From the NCBI GenBank assembly GCA_046329575.1, contig JAXLUJ010000015.1, positions 1-64,000 on the forward strand: a DNA stretch of 64,000 nucleotides. The letters run 5' to 3'. The notes below the pieces were generated by a model. It saw only the letters and a program-made list of their open reading frames with translations, was not told the origin of the DNA and made no database searches. The position numbers were made by a program, and so were the translations under genes. This document shows, piece after piece, positions 35,412-45,517 of the stretch. The stretch comes from UBA1941 sp046329575 (GTDB taxonomy: Bacteria; Bacteroidota; Bacteroidia; Chitinophagales; LD1). How positions within the stretch are numbered: position 1 is the stretch's first letter; every line of letters begins with the position of its first letter.

Positions 35412-36157
35412 GAAAGAAAATTGCCGCAGGAAATTGGAAAATGAATCTTGGTTACAGCGATGCCAAGAAACTAGCTGAAGCTGTAGCGCGATTTGATTCA
35501 AATGCTGATCGCGAAATTGTACTGTTCCCGCCATTCGTTTATTTGGAATTGGTGAAACAAGTGAGTAGCGGTACATCTGTTCAGGTTGGCGCACAAAATA
35601 TTTGTGACAGGGAAAACGGTGCTTTTACCGGTGAAATTTCAGCACCAATGCTGCGTTCCATGGAAATCCCTTACGTTCTGATTGGACACAGCGAAAGGCG
35701 AATGTATTATCATGAAAGTCATGAATTGCTGAAGGAAAAGCTGAATGTGGCGTTGAAATATGAATTACGGCCGATGTTCTGCTGTGGCGAACCCAAAGAG
35801 ATACGTTTGGCCGAAAAGCAGGAATCGTATGTACTGAAACAATTAGAAGAAAGTTTATTCCATCTAAATGCTGATGATTTTCAGAGGGTGATAATTGCGT
35901 ATGAGCCGGTTTGGGCCATTGGAACCGGGTTAACGGCCACCCCCGAAGAAGCGCAAAACATGCATCACTTCATCAGGACAAAAATCGCATTTCAATATGG
36001 TGATGCTGTAGCCATGAACACTCGTATTTTGTATGGCGGAAGTGTGAATGCCGGGAATGCTGCCACTTTATTTGCGCAGCCGGATGTAGATGGCGGATTA
36101 GTAGGTGGGGCATCGTTAAAGGCTGAGGAGTTTGAGGTGATTTGCAAAGCCGTTTAA
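35408..36157 (+). CDS. tpiA: Triose-phosphate isomerase
   Basis: 250-aa glycolytic enzyme interconverting dihydroxyacetone phosphate and glyceraldehyde 3-phosphate. Motifs are AAGNWKMN (residues 6-13, catalytic Lys), IGHSERR (catalytic His) and AYEPVWAIGTG (catalytic Glu, loop 6), then GGSVN. The start at 35408 overlaps the previous stop in an ATGA; an ATG 15 bases upstream lies inside the preceding gene and gives a non-conserved extension. Confidence 0.97.
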   Translation: MRKKIAAGNWKMNLGYSDAKKLAEAVARFDSNADREIVLFPPFVYLELVKQVSSGTSVQVGAQNICDRENGAFTGEISAPMLRSMEIPYVLIGHSERRMYYHESHELLKEKLNVALKYELRPMFCCGEPKEIRLAEKQESYVLKQLEESLFHLNADDFQRVIIAYEPVWAIGTGLTATPEEAQNMHHFIRTKIAFQYGDAVAMNTRILYGGSVNAGNAATLFAQPDVDGGLVGGASLKAEEFEVICKAV

Positions 36158-36174
36158 TTTGTTAACTTACCTTA

Positions 36175-39100
36175 ATGAAAGCTATCCGATGTCTGATTGT
36201 TTTGCTTTGTGTAGCCCTTCAAACTGTAGCTCAATATGATACGTGTTTCACAGCGCGTATTGGCATCCGTTTAGCAAATGGGAGTTATTCTAATCAGGCC
36301 CAGCCATTCGCGTTAGGCGACACCGCCAAACTAACGGCGATCTTTAACGGTACCAAGTATATCGGCACTGATACTTATGATGTACAACATTTTTTAGCAA
36401 GCAAAAATGTACCGTCAACATCACCCTATCCTGCGATTCCGGATAATAAATGGAATTCAAAATGGTCGGTGTTGCCTTTTCATTTTTATTTTTTTGGTAA
36501 GAAGTATGACAGCTTGCTGATTGGCGACAACGGGTTGGTCACTTTCGATCCCGCAATTCAAGCCGGAAGTAATTGTCCTAGTGCGGTAACTCAACCCATA
36601 CCGAGTACTATTTATCCAGGAGCTACAATTTTTGGTTGTTACATGGATCAACAAGATACCGGATATCATTATTTGGATCATTATATAGGGTATAAAATTT
36701 CGGGAACGGCGCCCTGTAGAACTGCCGTAATTGGTTTTAACCGCATATACAATTGTGCCGGTGAAAGCACTTATTATATTATGCTTCATGAAGGCTCCAA
36801 TGTAGTTTCGATAGAATTGGAAAAACGCGCCATTTGCTATGCCAATAGTAGTGGAAATGCCATTTGCGGCATTCAAAATGGCTGTATCACAAAGGCCGCA
36901 GCGGCAACCGGGGGCAATGCTCAGGTTTTTAATGTGCCTGGATATTCAAATTCTTTGGAAGGCTGGTATTTTCATCCGGTTGGTTATCAGTCGGTACTAT
37001 TAAAGGTGGTGCTTTATGATAATGGCCTGCCGGTTGATTCACTAATTCCATATTTCAGTGCAACGCATCATCGCCTTATTGCAGATTTTACAAAGGTGAT
37101 CAACACGCCTGGCCCACACCTTTTTAGCGCTACCTTATTTGCTCAGCGTACTTTAAGCGACTGTTCCGGATGTAGCACCTCCGGATGTAGCGCCGGCGTT
37201 ACGAGTGACACAGAAAGTGAATCAACTGAAAATGGCATTGGGTCTGGTTCTGCTTGTCAGTTCAACGTCTCGTTACTTTCATACACAGGTACGGCAGTTT
37301 GCGGATATACATACTATCCCGGGCAAGTGTATGCTGATCCTATGAACGCCACCGGTACGATTTACTATGCCTGGAATAATGACCCACCAAGTCTTTCCAG
37401 TACATATCAAAACATATTTCCCGGCACATCACAAGTTTATGTGGAGGCTACAGACGCTGTTGGATGCACTTCTACAGCTGTTATTTATAATGAAGTGGAA
37501 GAGCAAGTATTCAACACCATTTCAACCACTGCTACCGATCCTAGTTGTGCCAACAATGACGGCACCGTTTCGGCCATCGTAAATTGGATTCCATTTTATC
37601 AACCCAATCCGGTAATCTACCAATTCTCCAATGGCATTAATCAAAGTGCTTCCTCGGGAGCTACGATAACTAATCTTTCTTCGGGTGTTTATATGGTTAC
37701 AGTTAGCCTCGGCAATTGTTATGCCACTGCCAGTCAGACTATTAATGTCCCAAATACCATTTTCGATCCACCGGTTACCGCTTCTACCTGTGCAGGAATA
37801 CCTTTTGGGTTTTATGGAAATTATTATTCCAATAGCGGAACCTATTTCGATACAGTAACGGGATCAAATGGTTGTCCGGAAATTCGTACGCTGCAACTCA
37901 ATGTAACACCGCCCGCTACTCGTACTTTGTATGCTCAAATTTGTTCAGGCAGCTACTTTCAATGGTATGGCACTTCCTACTCTGTTTCCGGTTCCTACTC
38001 ACAAACCGTTCAAACCCCCGGTAATTGCGATTCAGTTTTCAATATTCAAATAGAAATCATTCCTTTAGATACGGTGTATCGGGCCGATACAGTCTGTGCT
38101 GGAAATACGGTAACCATAAACGGTCAAACCTATGCTACGCCTGGTGTTTATACCCAAATCCTTCCTTCCATCGTAGGTTGCGATACGGTCTTTCAATTTA
38201 CATTAGCGAATTACCCGGTTATCTCGATTACAACAATTAACGATACCATTTGTGAGAACGGAGAGTATTATTTCCATGGAAATTATTTAAGCCAAAGCGG
38301 CATTTATTACGATACGTTATTAGGAATAACCGGTTGTGATTCGGTGATCGCTTTAGCGCTTCAGGTAGTTCCGACTGTTTATTCTACCACAAGTACCGCG
38401 ATTTGTGAAGGTTATTCCTACAACTTTAACGGCCTGGTTTTGAGCGTGCCGGGAATTTATTATGATACGCTTGTTGCTGCTTCTGGTTGTGATTCTATCG
38501 TTAAATTATTATTACAAACGCTCCCGGTTACAGGTTCTTCTATAAGTGAATTCGTCTGCTTTGGCGATTCATTTGATTTTTATGGTAACATCTTATCCCA
38601 AAGTGGTCTTTATTCCAATACCTTACAATCGGTTAATGGTTGCGATTCCATTGTTCAGTTGCAACTCATAGTGGCTCCCCCTTTACGAACAGTATGGAGT
38701 GCCGTTACTTGCAGTAACTACCCATTTCTCTTCAATGGTCTCAGCTTAAATCATAGTGGCGTGTACATAGATACTACCTCATCAGCAACAGGATGTGATT
38801 CGATATTGGAGCTACACCTTACCGTAAATCATGCCGACACGATTTGGGTTTTCGATACGGTTTGTCCGGCTACGGTGTATGTTTTTAATGGTAACAATCT
38901 GACTGATTCAGGTGTGTATGCTGCCACGCTTACTAATCGCTTGCTGTGTGATTCTTTAGTGAATTTACATCTGTCGCTGAGAAGCCCTGATAGTTTTGTG
39001 ACAGTTTCCGCTGGTAGCAGTTTATATGTTATTTCTCTGCCTTGTGGTGACACGATGGGATTAGTAGTACCTAATGCATTGACGCCTAACGGCGATGGAG

Positions 39101-39342
39101 TGAATGATTTTTTTGGACCATTGATCAATACGCCAATTGTTTCGTTAATAAATTTTACCGTGTATGACCGCTCAGGAGCAGCAGTTTATGAGGGGAAAGG
39201 TAATTGGGATGGCAATTTACATGGTGAACCGCAATCCCCCGGAACCTATTCCTACGTATTGAAAGTAAATGTAAAATCAACCGTTGGTTCGGGTAAGGAT
39301 GATATTTTCACTTTCCACGGCAGCGTAATGTTGTTCCGATAA
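36175..39342 (+). CDS. T9SS type B secreted repeat protein (gliding motility-associated C-terminal domain)
   Basis: 1055-aa surface or secreted protein. The signal peptide is residues 1-19. The N-terminal about 330 residues form a globular domain with a FGKKYDSLLIGDNGLVTF segment. From about residue 530 there are about eight imperfect repeats of about 50 residues, each ending in a GCDSxxxLxLxV-like strand (variants at GNCDSV, GCDTVF, GCDSVI, GCDSIV twice, GCDSIL, LCDSLV). The C-terminus is a gliding-motility-associated domain (VPNALTPNGDGVNDFF ... YDRSGAAVYEG ... GTYSYVLKV), a T9SS type B signal. It is likely an adhesin-like stalk. Confidence 0.9.
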   Translation: MKAIRCLIVLLCVALQTVAQYDTCFTARIGIRLANGSYSNQAQPFALGDTAKLTAIFNGTKYIGTDTYDVQHFLASKNVPSTSPYPAIPDNKWNSKWSVLPFHFYFFGKKYDSLLIGDNGLVTFDPAIQAGSNCPSAVTQPIPSTIYPGATIFGCYMDQQDTGYHYLDHYIGYKISGTAPCRTAVIGFNRIYNCAGESTYYIMLHEGSNVVSIELEKRAICYANSSGNAICGIQNGCITKAAAATGGNAQVFNVPGYSNSLEGWYFHPVGYQSVLLKVVLYDNGLPVDSLIPYFSATHHRLIADFTKVINTPGPHLFSATLFAQRTLSDCSGCSTSGCSAGVTSDTESESTENGIGSGSACQFNVSLLSYTGTAVCGYTYYPGQVYADPMNATGTIYYAWNNDPPSLSSTYQNIFPGTSQVYVEATDAVGCTSTAVIYNEVEEQVFNTISTTATDPSCANNDGTVSAIVNWIPFYQPNPVIYQFSNGINQSASSGATITNLSSGVYMVTVSLGNCYATASQTINVPNTIFDPPVTASTCAGIPFGFYGNYYSNSGTYFDTVTGSNGCPEIRTLQLNVTPPATRTLYAQICSGSYFQWYGTSYSVSGSYSQTVQTPGNCDSVFNIQIEIIPLDTVYRADTVCAGNTVTINGQTYATPGVYTQILPSIVGCDTVFQFTLANYPVISITTINDTICENGEYYFHGNYLSQSGIYYDTLLGITGCDSVIALALQVVPTVYSTTSTAICEGYSYNFNGLVLSVPGIYYDTLVAASGCDSIVKLLLQTLPVTGSSISEFVCFGDSFDFYGNILSQSGLYSNTLQSVNGCDSIVQLQLIVAPPLRTVWSAVTCSNYPFLFNGLSLNHSGVYIDTTSSATGCDSILELHLTVNHADTIWVFDTVCPATVYVFNGNNLTDSGVYAATLTNRLLCDSLVNLHLSLRSPDSFVTVSAGSSLYVISLPCGDTMGLVVPNALTPNGDGVNDFFGPLINTPIVSLINFTVYDRSGAAVYEGKGNWDGNLHGEPQSPGTYSYVLKVNVKSTVGSGKDDIFTFHGSVMLFR

Positions 39343-39393
39343 TGTGAGCAAAAGTATCGGCTTTAATTTTATTCACCCCTATATTTACAACCG

Positions 39394-40215
39394 ATGACTT
39401 ACACTTGCGTTAGCTTTCACACCAGGCAGGAAGCAGAGAAAAATGTGCTAATTGCCATACTTACAGATTTCGGTTTCGAAAGTTTTGAAGAAGGTAATTC
39501 AGAGCTTAGAGCATTTGTTAAGAAGGACGATTTGGATATAAAACAAATGCAAACTCGCCTGGAAGAATATGGTTTGGAGGGAGTTAAATTTGACTTTGTT
39601 GATATTGCTCATCAAAACTGGAATGCTCAATGGGAGAGCAGTTTTCAGCCGGTAATTATTGCCAAAAGTATTGGCATTAGAGCCCCATTTCATCAGCCAT
39701 TACATACTAAAATTGAAATGGTGATTGAACCCAAAATGTCGTTCGGCACCGGGCACCATCAAACTACTGCTTTAATGGCTGAGGCCATGCTGCATACCGA
39801 TTTACAAGACAAACGGGTTCTGGATTTTGGAAGCGGCACCGGGATTTTGTCGATTCTGGCAGAACGATTGGGGGCCGCCGAAATACTTGCCATTGACCAT
39901 GAACAGTGGGCTTTTGAGAACTGTATCGAGAATGCCCAACGCAACAATTGCAATAAGATAACCAGCGTGCTGGGCGATGACCATTATGAATTTGGCGGAA
40001 CTTATGATGTGATTCTGGCCAATGTGAACAAAAAGGTAATTGTTCCCAATTTTTCGAAATGGATAAAACTTCTTGCGCCCAATGGCGTATTGCTTATCAG
40101 CGGAATACTGGTAACTGATGAACAAGATATTCATCAGGCAGCGCAGCTCGCGGGGTGGCGTTTTTCCGAAAGGCTGGAACGCGATGGCTGGCTGGCTATC
40201 CGGTTTCTGAAATAA
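39394..40215 (+). CDS. prmA: Ribosomal protein L11 methyltransferase
   Basis: 273-aa S-adenosylmethionine-dependent methyltransferase that trimethylates L11. The substrate-recognition domain (1-95) is followed by MSFGTGHHQTT (the PrmA-specific segment) and the SAM-binding motif VLDFGSGTGILSI. A post-motif NVNKKVI stretch occurs where NPPY-like motifs lie in other methyltransferases. The start gene position is supported by a TATATTTA box six bases upstream of the ATG. Confidence 0.93.
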   Translation: MTYTCVSFHTRQEAEKNVLIAILTDFGFESFEEGNSELRAFVKKDDLDIKQMQTRLEEYGLEGVKFDFVDIAHQNWNAQWESSFQPVIIAKSIGIRAPFHQPLHTKIEMVIEPKMSFGTGHHQTTALMAEAMLHTDLQDKRVLDFGSGTGILSILAERLGAAEILAIDHEQWAFENCIENAQRNNCNKITSVLGDDHYEFGGTYDVILANVNKKVIVPNFSKWIKLLAPNGVLLISGILVTDEQDIHQAAQLAGWRFSERLERDGWLAIRFLK

Positions 40216-40272
40216 AATTTATTTTGAACTGTATTACGGCATTAGCCATACTTTGATTAAAACTCGAAATTC

Positions 40273-43200
40273 ATGATGCACAGGATGCTAAGCGTTATCA
40301 TGACGCTTTTTGTATTTGCGGCCACGGCTCAGGTTCCGCAACAATTCCCCGTTGAACGCGATAAATTTCCAAAGGCTCTTGATGATTTTATGCGGGGTAC
40401 CCGTATGGACAATTGCATCAAGGCGGCCGACGATTTTACGGCTGCCGTAAAAGGCGCCGTGATTGCTGATCAGGAATTGCAGCAAATGGCGGTAACAGCT
40501 AACATTATGGCGCAGCGGATGATGCCGGCAAATCCGGTATTTGTGAACTACCTTACTGCTGCAGTGAACTTTAAGAAGAACAAGGCTACAACCGAGCAGT
40601 TTCTGAACTGGAATAAAGTGGCTCAGGAACTGGCAACCAATCTCAAAAAGGGAGAAAATAAAGACTATGTGAAGTTCATGGAATTTTCGCTTGCGTTAAG
40701 TTCTAAAGGCGCTATGTTTTCTACACCTTCCAAAACCTGGCTTAGCGATTCGAAAAATTACACGTTGGTTTACGAAAACGGAAAGGCTTTGCTCCGCTAT
40801 CCTTCCAATATGAACTTATACGGTTATACCACAAGAGATACGGTTGTAATCAATCAAACACGAGGCGATTATTCGCCGGCTGATAACAAATGGACCGGCA
40901 ATTTCGGAAAAGTGGATTGGAGCAGAAATAAACTCAATCCGGCTACAGTATATGCAAATGTCAAGGCAGAATATGTCATATCCTTTGACAATTTTCAGTT
41001 TATAATTGACACTGTCGAATTTTTCGATAAAGAATTTTTTGCCACGCCGCTCTACGGGCGTTACACCAACAAGTTCGTAGCCGAAGGTGATTCTTCAGCA
41101 TCCTATCCGCGTTTCGATTCGCGTGGTGATGCGGTAACTATGAAGGATGTAGTGCCCAACTGTACTTTTACGGGAAATTTTGGTTTGTGGGGCGCGAAAG
41201 TTATGGGTTACGGAACTCCGGATCATAAGGCAAATGTGACCTTTTTTAAACGCGATAAAACCAAGGTGATAACCGCAAGATCCATGAACTTTTCAATAAA
41301 GAAAGGGGAGGAGATTAGTTCACCTAAGGCGGAAGTAATTTTGTTTAATGGCAACGACACCATTTACCATCCCGAACTAATACTCACCTATAAAGCCCGG
41401 AACAATGAAGTGCGTATGCTTCGTGGTGAAGCCGGAATTTCGAAATCAAAATTTTTCGATTCCTATCATAACTACGAATTTGATGTTGATGCTATTTTTT
41501 GGAATCTCGACTCCACCCGCATGCAACTGCGCACATTAAACGGCGTAGGGCAGGTAGGTTCCAATTTCGAATCGAACAATTTTTTTGATAAAGAACGCAT
41601 TCGCAAGCTGCAAAGTGTAGCTTCTTATGAACCGCTTTCTATAATTAAAAAGCAATATGAAAAAACCGGAAGCAGGGAGCTGAACGCGGCTGACCTGGCC
41701 AAAGCCATTGATCCGCATCTTACTGAAGAGCAGGCCAAATCGCTGTATTACCAACTGGTTGAAAATGGTTTTATTCTGTATGATGAACCTACCGGAATTG
41801 TAACCATGCGGGAAAAAGTGTTGAACTACGTAATGTCGAACGCCAAGAAAATCGACTACGATATTCTTCATCTGAAATCAATTCCAAAAGATGGTGTGGA
41901 TTATATCAACCTTTCTCAAAATGCCGTGGAATTAAAGGGTGTAAAGGGAATTCCGATCAGTGATACTGCCGGTGTGGTAGCCTTTCCAAACAATAATACA
42001 GTAAAGTTGCTGAAGGACCGCGATATGGAATTTGATGGCGTGATTTATGGCGGCCGTCTGGATTTCTTTGGAAAGAATTACAAGTTCGATTATGCGCCAT
42101 TTACATTTGATTTTAAGGATCTGGATTCGCTGCGCATCAACATTCCGGTTGAAGGACAGTATGATGAATACGGCCAACCGAAGTTGGCAACGCTCAACAC
42201 GAATATTGAAGGTGTGAAAGGTTTATTGGAAGTAGATGCACCAATAAATAAATCGGGCCGTTCGCGTCTTCTGCAATTTCCAAAACTTACCAGCAGGGAG
42301 AAGTCGTACGCAACCTACGAAGACCCTCACATTGGTGGCGGCGCCTACAAGCGTAAAGACTTCTATTTTGAACTCGATCCATTTAAGCTGGATAGTTTAA
42401 ATGCTTTTACCCCATCGGTAATCAACTGGAAAGGGAAATTTGTTTCCGGCGGTATTTTCCCTGATATCCCACAGCGATTGCATATTATGCCCGATTTATC
42501 GCTCGGATTTGAAATTGCAAGCGATCCTGCAGGTTTGGGCTTGTATGGCGCAAACGGAAATTATACCGGCGATATTAAATTGAACCACGACGGACTTTCC
42601 GGTAGCGGCAAAGTTAAGCACCTCACTGCCGAGTTTAACGCCAAGGGTATCCAGTTCTTCCCTGACAGTATGAAGGCCGTTGCCGATACTTTCCATATCG
42701 CGAAAACCTACGAAGGTGTTAGAACGCCGGAAGTAGTAAGCGCCGGTAATTCGATTTTTTGGAAAACGAAAAAGGACAGTATGATGATTTATGGTGTGAA
42801 GGATAAGTCTTTTTCGCTTTATGAAAATCAAACGGCATTTAAAGGCAATATGGTGCTTACCAGTCAAGGTTTGAAAGGCGGCGGCTCGCTCGACTGGAAA
42901 GAAGCGGTGATCAATTCGAAGAATTTCAACTTGCTTACAGAAGTGGTTTCGGCCGATACTGCCGACATGAACATTAAATCGATTTCGGGTGATAAGGTGA
43001 CTTTTAAAACGCCAAACGTAAAAGCCAGTATGGACTTCAAAACACGGATAGGCGATTTTAAGTCGAACCTGCCGAACGTTCCTACTGATTTTGCCTACAA
43101 CAATTTCAGGACCAACATCAAAGAGTTCAAATGGTACATGGATCAAAAGATACTGGACTTTAAAGCGCCTCCGGGTCCGGGCGAAATATTTACCAGTACC

Positions 43201-45327
43201 AGGGAAAGTCAACTTGGATTACAGTTTCTGGGTAAGCGGGCCACTTATAATCTGGAAACCGCCGTGCTGCGTGTAGAGCAAGTTCCTTACATCTATATTG
43301 CTGATGCCAAAGTAGTACCCGATAGCGGCGTGGTGGTAATTCAGGGCGAAGCGAAGATAGATGAACTAAAGAATGCTACCATATTTGTTGATACTGCCAC
43401 TTTGAGGCATAAAATCGAGAAGGCTACTGTAAACATTATAAGCAAAGGCGAATTGCGTGGCAGTGGTTTGTATAAATTTTCGACAAAAGATCACAAAGAT
43501 CAATTAGTGAATTTTAATGACATCCGTTGTACTAAAGAAACGTTTGAAGACAAGAACAAAGACAAGTTTACTGATTGGAGCTTGATTGCAAAGGGATCAC
43601 CACAGGATACAGAAGGTTTTTACATCTATCCCAATGTAACGTATAGGGGCGAAGTAGATCTTTTTGGAAGAAACCGTGATTTGTTCTTTAAAGGCAATGC
43701 TCTGCTGCATTTTAAGAACCCGAATGCGGTTACCGGCGATTTCAGAATTGCAGAAGATGTGAATCCCGATACGCTTTCGCTTCACTTCGATTCGCTTACG
43801 CGAAATAGCGATAACAACAAGGTGGCTGCCGGAATACTGCTGAATCGCTCGCAAGAAACTCCCGGTCTTTATACCGCCTTATTAGCGCCTATGCAAAACT
43901 TTAACGATCCACACCTCATCAGGGCCAGTGGGTTGCTTACCTTAAATCCTAAAACAGGCGAATATCTTTTTGGCGATGAGCAAAAAATAAAAGGTGGATC
44001 ATTGGAAGGAACGCTACTGAAATACAACGATGCCAAAGGTACGCTGAAGGGCGAAGGCCGAATGAGCCTTGGCGCTGATTTCGGAATGCTGAAAACATTT
44101 GCCGCCGGCACTATTGATGCCGATTTAAACACTCATCAATATTTATGCAATCTCACCTTTGGCATAGATATGCGGATCGACAACAAAGTGTTTGAAGAAA
44201 AACTTCAGACCATAATGTTTAACGACAATACCGACTTAAGCGATATCAACTACGAAACTGAGCGGTTCAAAATGATTTGGAACAATATTGCCGATAAAAA
44301 GGTAGATGAAAAATTGTTTACTGCATTCGAAACGGCCCCGCAATTTCAACGGCCAAAGGCGTTACAACACTTTTTGGTGTTCAGCGATGTGAACTTTGTT
44401 TATGATTCGGTGGATGTTACGTTGCGCTCTTATGGAAAGATAGGCTTATCGTTTGTGGGCGAAAAAGCCATTCATAAAAAACTGGATGGTTATATCGAAA
44501 TCGGTTTACATCCCGGGCAGGATTACTTTAATATTTATCTGAAAACCGGCGCCAATGAGTGGTTTTATTTCGAATACAAACCGAACAATCTGGGTATTCT
44601 TTCATCGTATGATGATGTGAATCGCATCATTGCTTCTATTCCGAATGAAAAGCGCCGCGTAACCGGTGAGAACAACCGGATATTGAGCTATAATCTGGGA
44701 TCCAGCATTAACCGGGAAGCTTTTGTAGATGCTATGAAAGAAAAGACCAATCCAACCTTGCCTGCTGAAAAAACTTATGTGAAGCCTAAACCGGTTGCCA
44801 AAGATTCGCTTTCAAAAACAACTCCTGCCGCGCCAAAACCAGCCAATCCGGCAGTAAAAGATAGCAGCAAGCCAATGCAGCCAGTGGTAAAGGATACGGT
44901 AAAAACTGTGGTGCCTGTGGTTAAGGATACCGCGAAAACTGCTCCTGCTGCACCTAAAACAGAGAATAAGCCGGAATCGGTGACGCCACCTGCTCCTGCT
45001 GTTGTAGATTCGGTAAAAGCGAATCCGGCGGAACCGGCAAAGGAAGAAAAGAAGAAAAAGAAAAAATCGAAAGAGGAGGAAGGCGCAACGGAAACTGAAA
45101 AAGCGCCTGATGCCAAACCGGCTACAGGCAGCGATGTTCAGGTAACTCCGGCTGAAGAACCGAAAAAGGAAAAAAAGAAAAAGTCCAAGGATGAGGAAAC
45201 TGCTCCGGCTCCGGCGCCCGAAGTAAAACCAGTAGCACCGGCTGATACAGCGCCTGCTCCTGCTGAAGAAGGTGATAAACCCAAGGAAAAGAAGAAGAAG
45301 AAAAAGGATGCCGAGCAGCCTGAATAG
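40273..45327 (+). CDS. Giant secreted protein of unknown function with Lys/Pro/Ala-rich tail
   Basis: 1684-aa protein, signal peptide about 1-20 (MLSVIMTLFVFAATAQ). The body is beta-rich with recurring GLxGxG-type units, for example KLNHDGLSGSGKV near residue 766 and VLTSQGLKGGGSL near 862, reminiscent of repeats in AsmA- or TamB-like envelope proteins, but I cannot assign it. A FNDNTDLSDI and YFNIYLKTGANEW region precedes the tail. The final about 185 residues (nucleotides about 44760-45324) are low complexity with VVKDTxKT repeats and three runs of five or six Lys. It has no catalytic motif I recognise. It is bounded by prmA and ffh, and I infer an envelope role. Confidence 0.85.
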   Translation: MMHRMLSVIMTLFVFAATAQVPQQFPVERDKFPKALDDFMRGTRMDNCIKAADDFTAAVKGAVIADQELQQMAVTANIMAQRMMPANPVFVNYLTAAVNFKKNKATTEQFLNWNKVAQELATNLKKGENKDYVKFMEFSLALSSKGAMFSTPSKTWLSDSKNYTLVYENGKALLRYPSNMNLYGYTTRDTVVINQTRGDYSPADNKWTGNFGKVDWSRNKLNPATVYANVKAEYVISFDNFQFIIDTVEFFDKEFFATPLYGRYTNKFVAEGDSSASYPRFDSRGDAVTMKDVVPNCTFTGNFGLWGAKVMGYGTPDHKANVTFFKRDKTKVITARSMNFSIKKGEEISSPKAEVILFNGNDTIYHPELILTYKARNNEVRMLRGEAGISKSKFFDSYHNYEFDVDAIFWNLDSTRMQLRTLNGVGQVGSNFESNNFFDKERIRKLQSVASYEPLSIIKKQYEKTGSRELNAADLAKAIDPHLTEEQAKSLYYQLVENGFILYDEPTGIVTMREKVLNYVMSNAKKIDYDILHLKSIPKDGVDYINLSQNAVELKGVKGIPISDTAGVVAFPNNNTVKLLKDRDMEFDGVIYGGRLDFFGKNYKFDYAPFTFDFKDLDSLRINIPVEGQYDEYGQPKLATLNTNIEGVKGLLEVDAPINKSGRSRLLQFPKLTSREKSYATYEDPHIGGGAYKRKDFYFELDPFKLDSLNAFTPSVINWKGKFVSGGIFPDIPQRLHIMPDLSLGFEIASDPAGLGLYGANGNYTGDIKLNHDGLSGSGKVKHLTAEFNAKGIQFFPDSMKAVADTFHIAKTYEGVRTPEVVSAGNSIFWKTKKDSMMIYGVKDKSFSLYENQTAFKGNMVLTSQGLKGGGSLDWKEAVINSKNFNLLTEVVSADTADMNIKSISGDKVTFKTPNVKASMDFKTRIGDFKSNLPNVPTDFAYNNFRTNIKEFKWYMDQKILDFKAPPGPGEIFTSTRESQLGLQFLGKRATYNLETAVLRVEQVPYIYIADAKVVPDSGVVVIQGEAKIDELKNATIFVDTATLRHKIEKATVNIISKGELRGSGLYKFSTKDHKDQLVNFNDIRCTKETFEDKNKDKFTDWSLIAKGSPQDTEGFYIYPNVTYRGEVDLFGRNRDLFFKGNALLHFKNPNAVTGDFRIAEDVNPDTLSLHFDSLTRNSDNNKVAAGILLNRSQETPGLYTALLAPMQNFNDPHLIRASGLLTLNPKTGEYLFGDEQKIKGGSLEGTLLKYNDAKGTLKGEGRMSLGADFGMLKTFAAGTIDADLNTHQYLCNLTFGIDMRIDNKVFEEKLQTIMFNDNTDLSDINYETERFKMIWNNIADKKVDEKLFTAFETAPQFQRPKALQHFLVFSDVNFVYDSVDVTLRSYGKIGLSFVGEKAIHKKLDGYIEIGLHPGQDYFNIYLKTGANEWFYFEYKPNNLGILSSYDDVNRIIASIPNEKRRVTGENNRILSYNLGSSINREAFVDAMKEKTNPTLPAEKTYVKPKPVAKDSLSKTTPAAPKPANPAVKDSSKPMQPVVKDTVKTVVPVVKDTAKTAPAAPKTENKPESVTPPAPAVVDSVKANPAEPAKEEKKKKKKSKEEEGATETEKAPDAKPATGSDVQVTPAEEPKKEKKKKSKDEETAPAPAPEVKPVAPADTAPAPAEEGDKPKEKKKKKKDAEQPE

Positions 45328-45517
45328 GGGAAAGTTGAAAGTGATTAGTTCATAGAGAACAGTTTGTTTGGATTGTTGGTAGTTGGCAGGCTGGTTAGTA
45401 GCTGAGATTCGCTTCTCCATTTTACCATAACCATTTTCAACTTTCAACTCTACATTCTATCCATCATCACTTCGATTACGGCGGTTTTCTTAAATTCGCG
45501 CCTCCAAAAGCTGAGCT
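45328..45517. other. Intergenic region with distant inverted repeat before ffh
   Basis: 190 bases without a gene. AGTTGAAAGT at 45333-45342 is the complement of ACTTTCAACT at 45440-45449; similar tracts occur near 13420. The span between is unremarkable. No SRP RNA, tRNA or clear terminator is visible; a weak TAAATTCG lies about 25 bases before the ffh start. Confidence 0.5.

Noticed and set aside
34734..35594. 286-residue open frame on the minus strand over the GlmU-like and tpiA genes
   Set aside because: Antisense to two clearly identified genes, unusual composition, no domain.
42496..43212. 238-residue open frame on the minus strand inside the giant secreted protein gene
   Set aside because: Antisense to a well-supported gene, no domain motif, biased His/Arg/Lys composition typical of a shadow frame.
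44812..45447. 211-residue open frame on the minus strand over the Lys-rich tail
   Set aside because: Arises from the repetitive codons of the tail (Arg/Phe-rich antisense), no recognisable motif.
45328..45517. 4.5S SRP RNA gene next to ffh
   Set aside because: No GGAA-type tetraloop or long hairpin of the expected form is visible in the 190-base gap.
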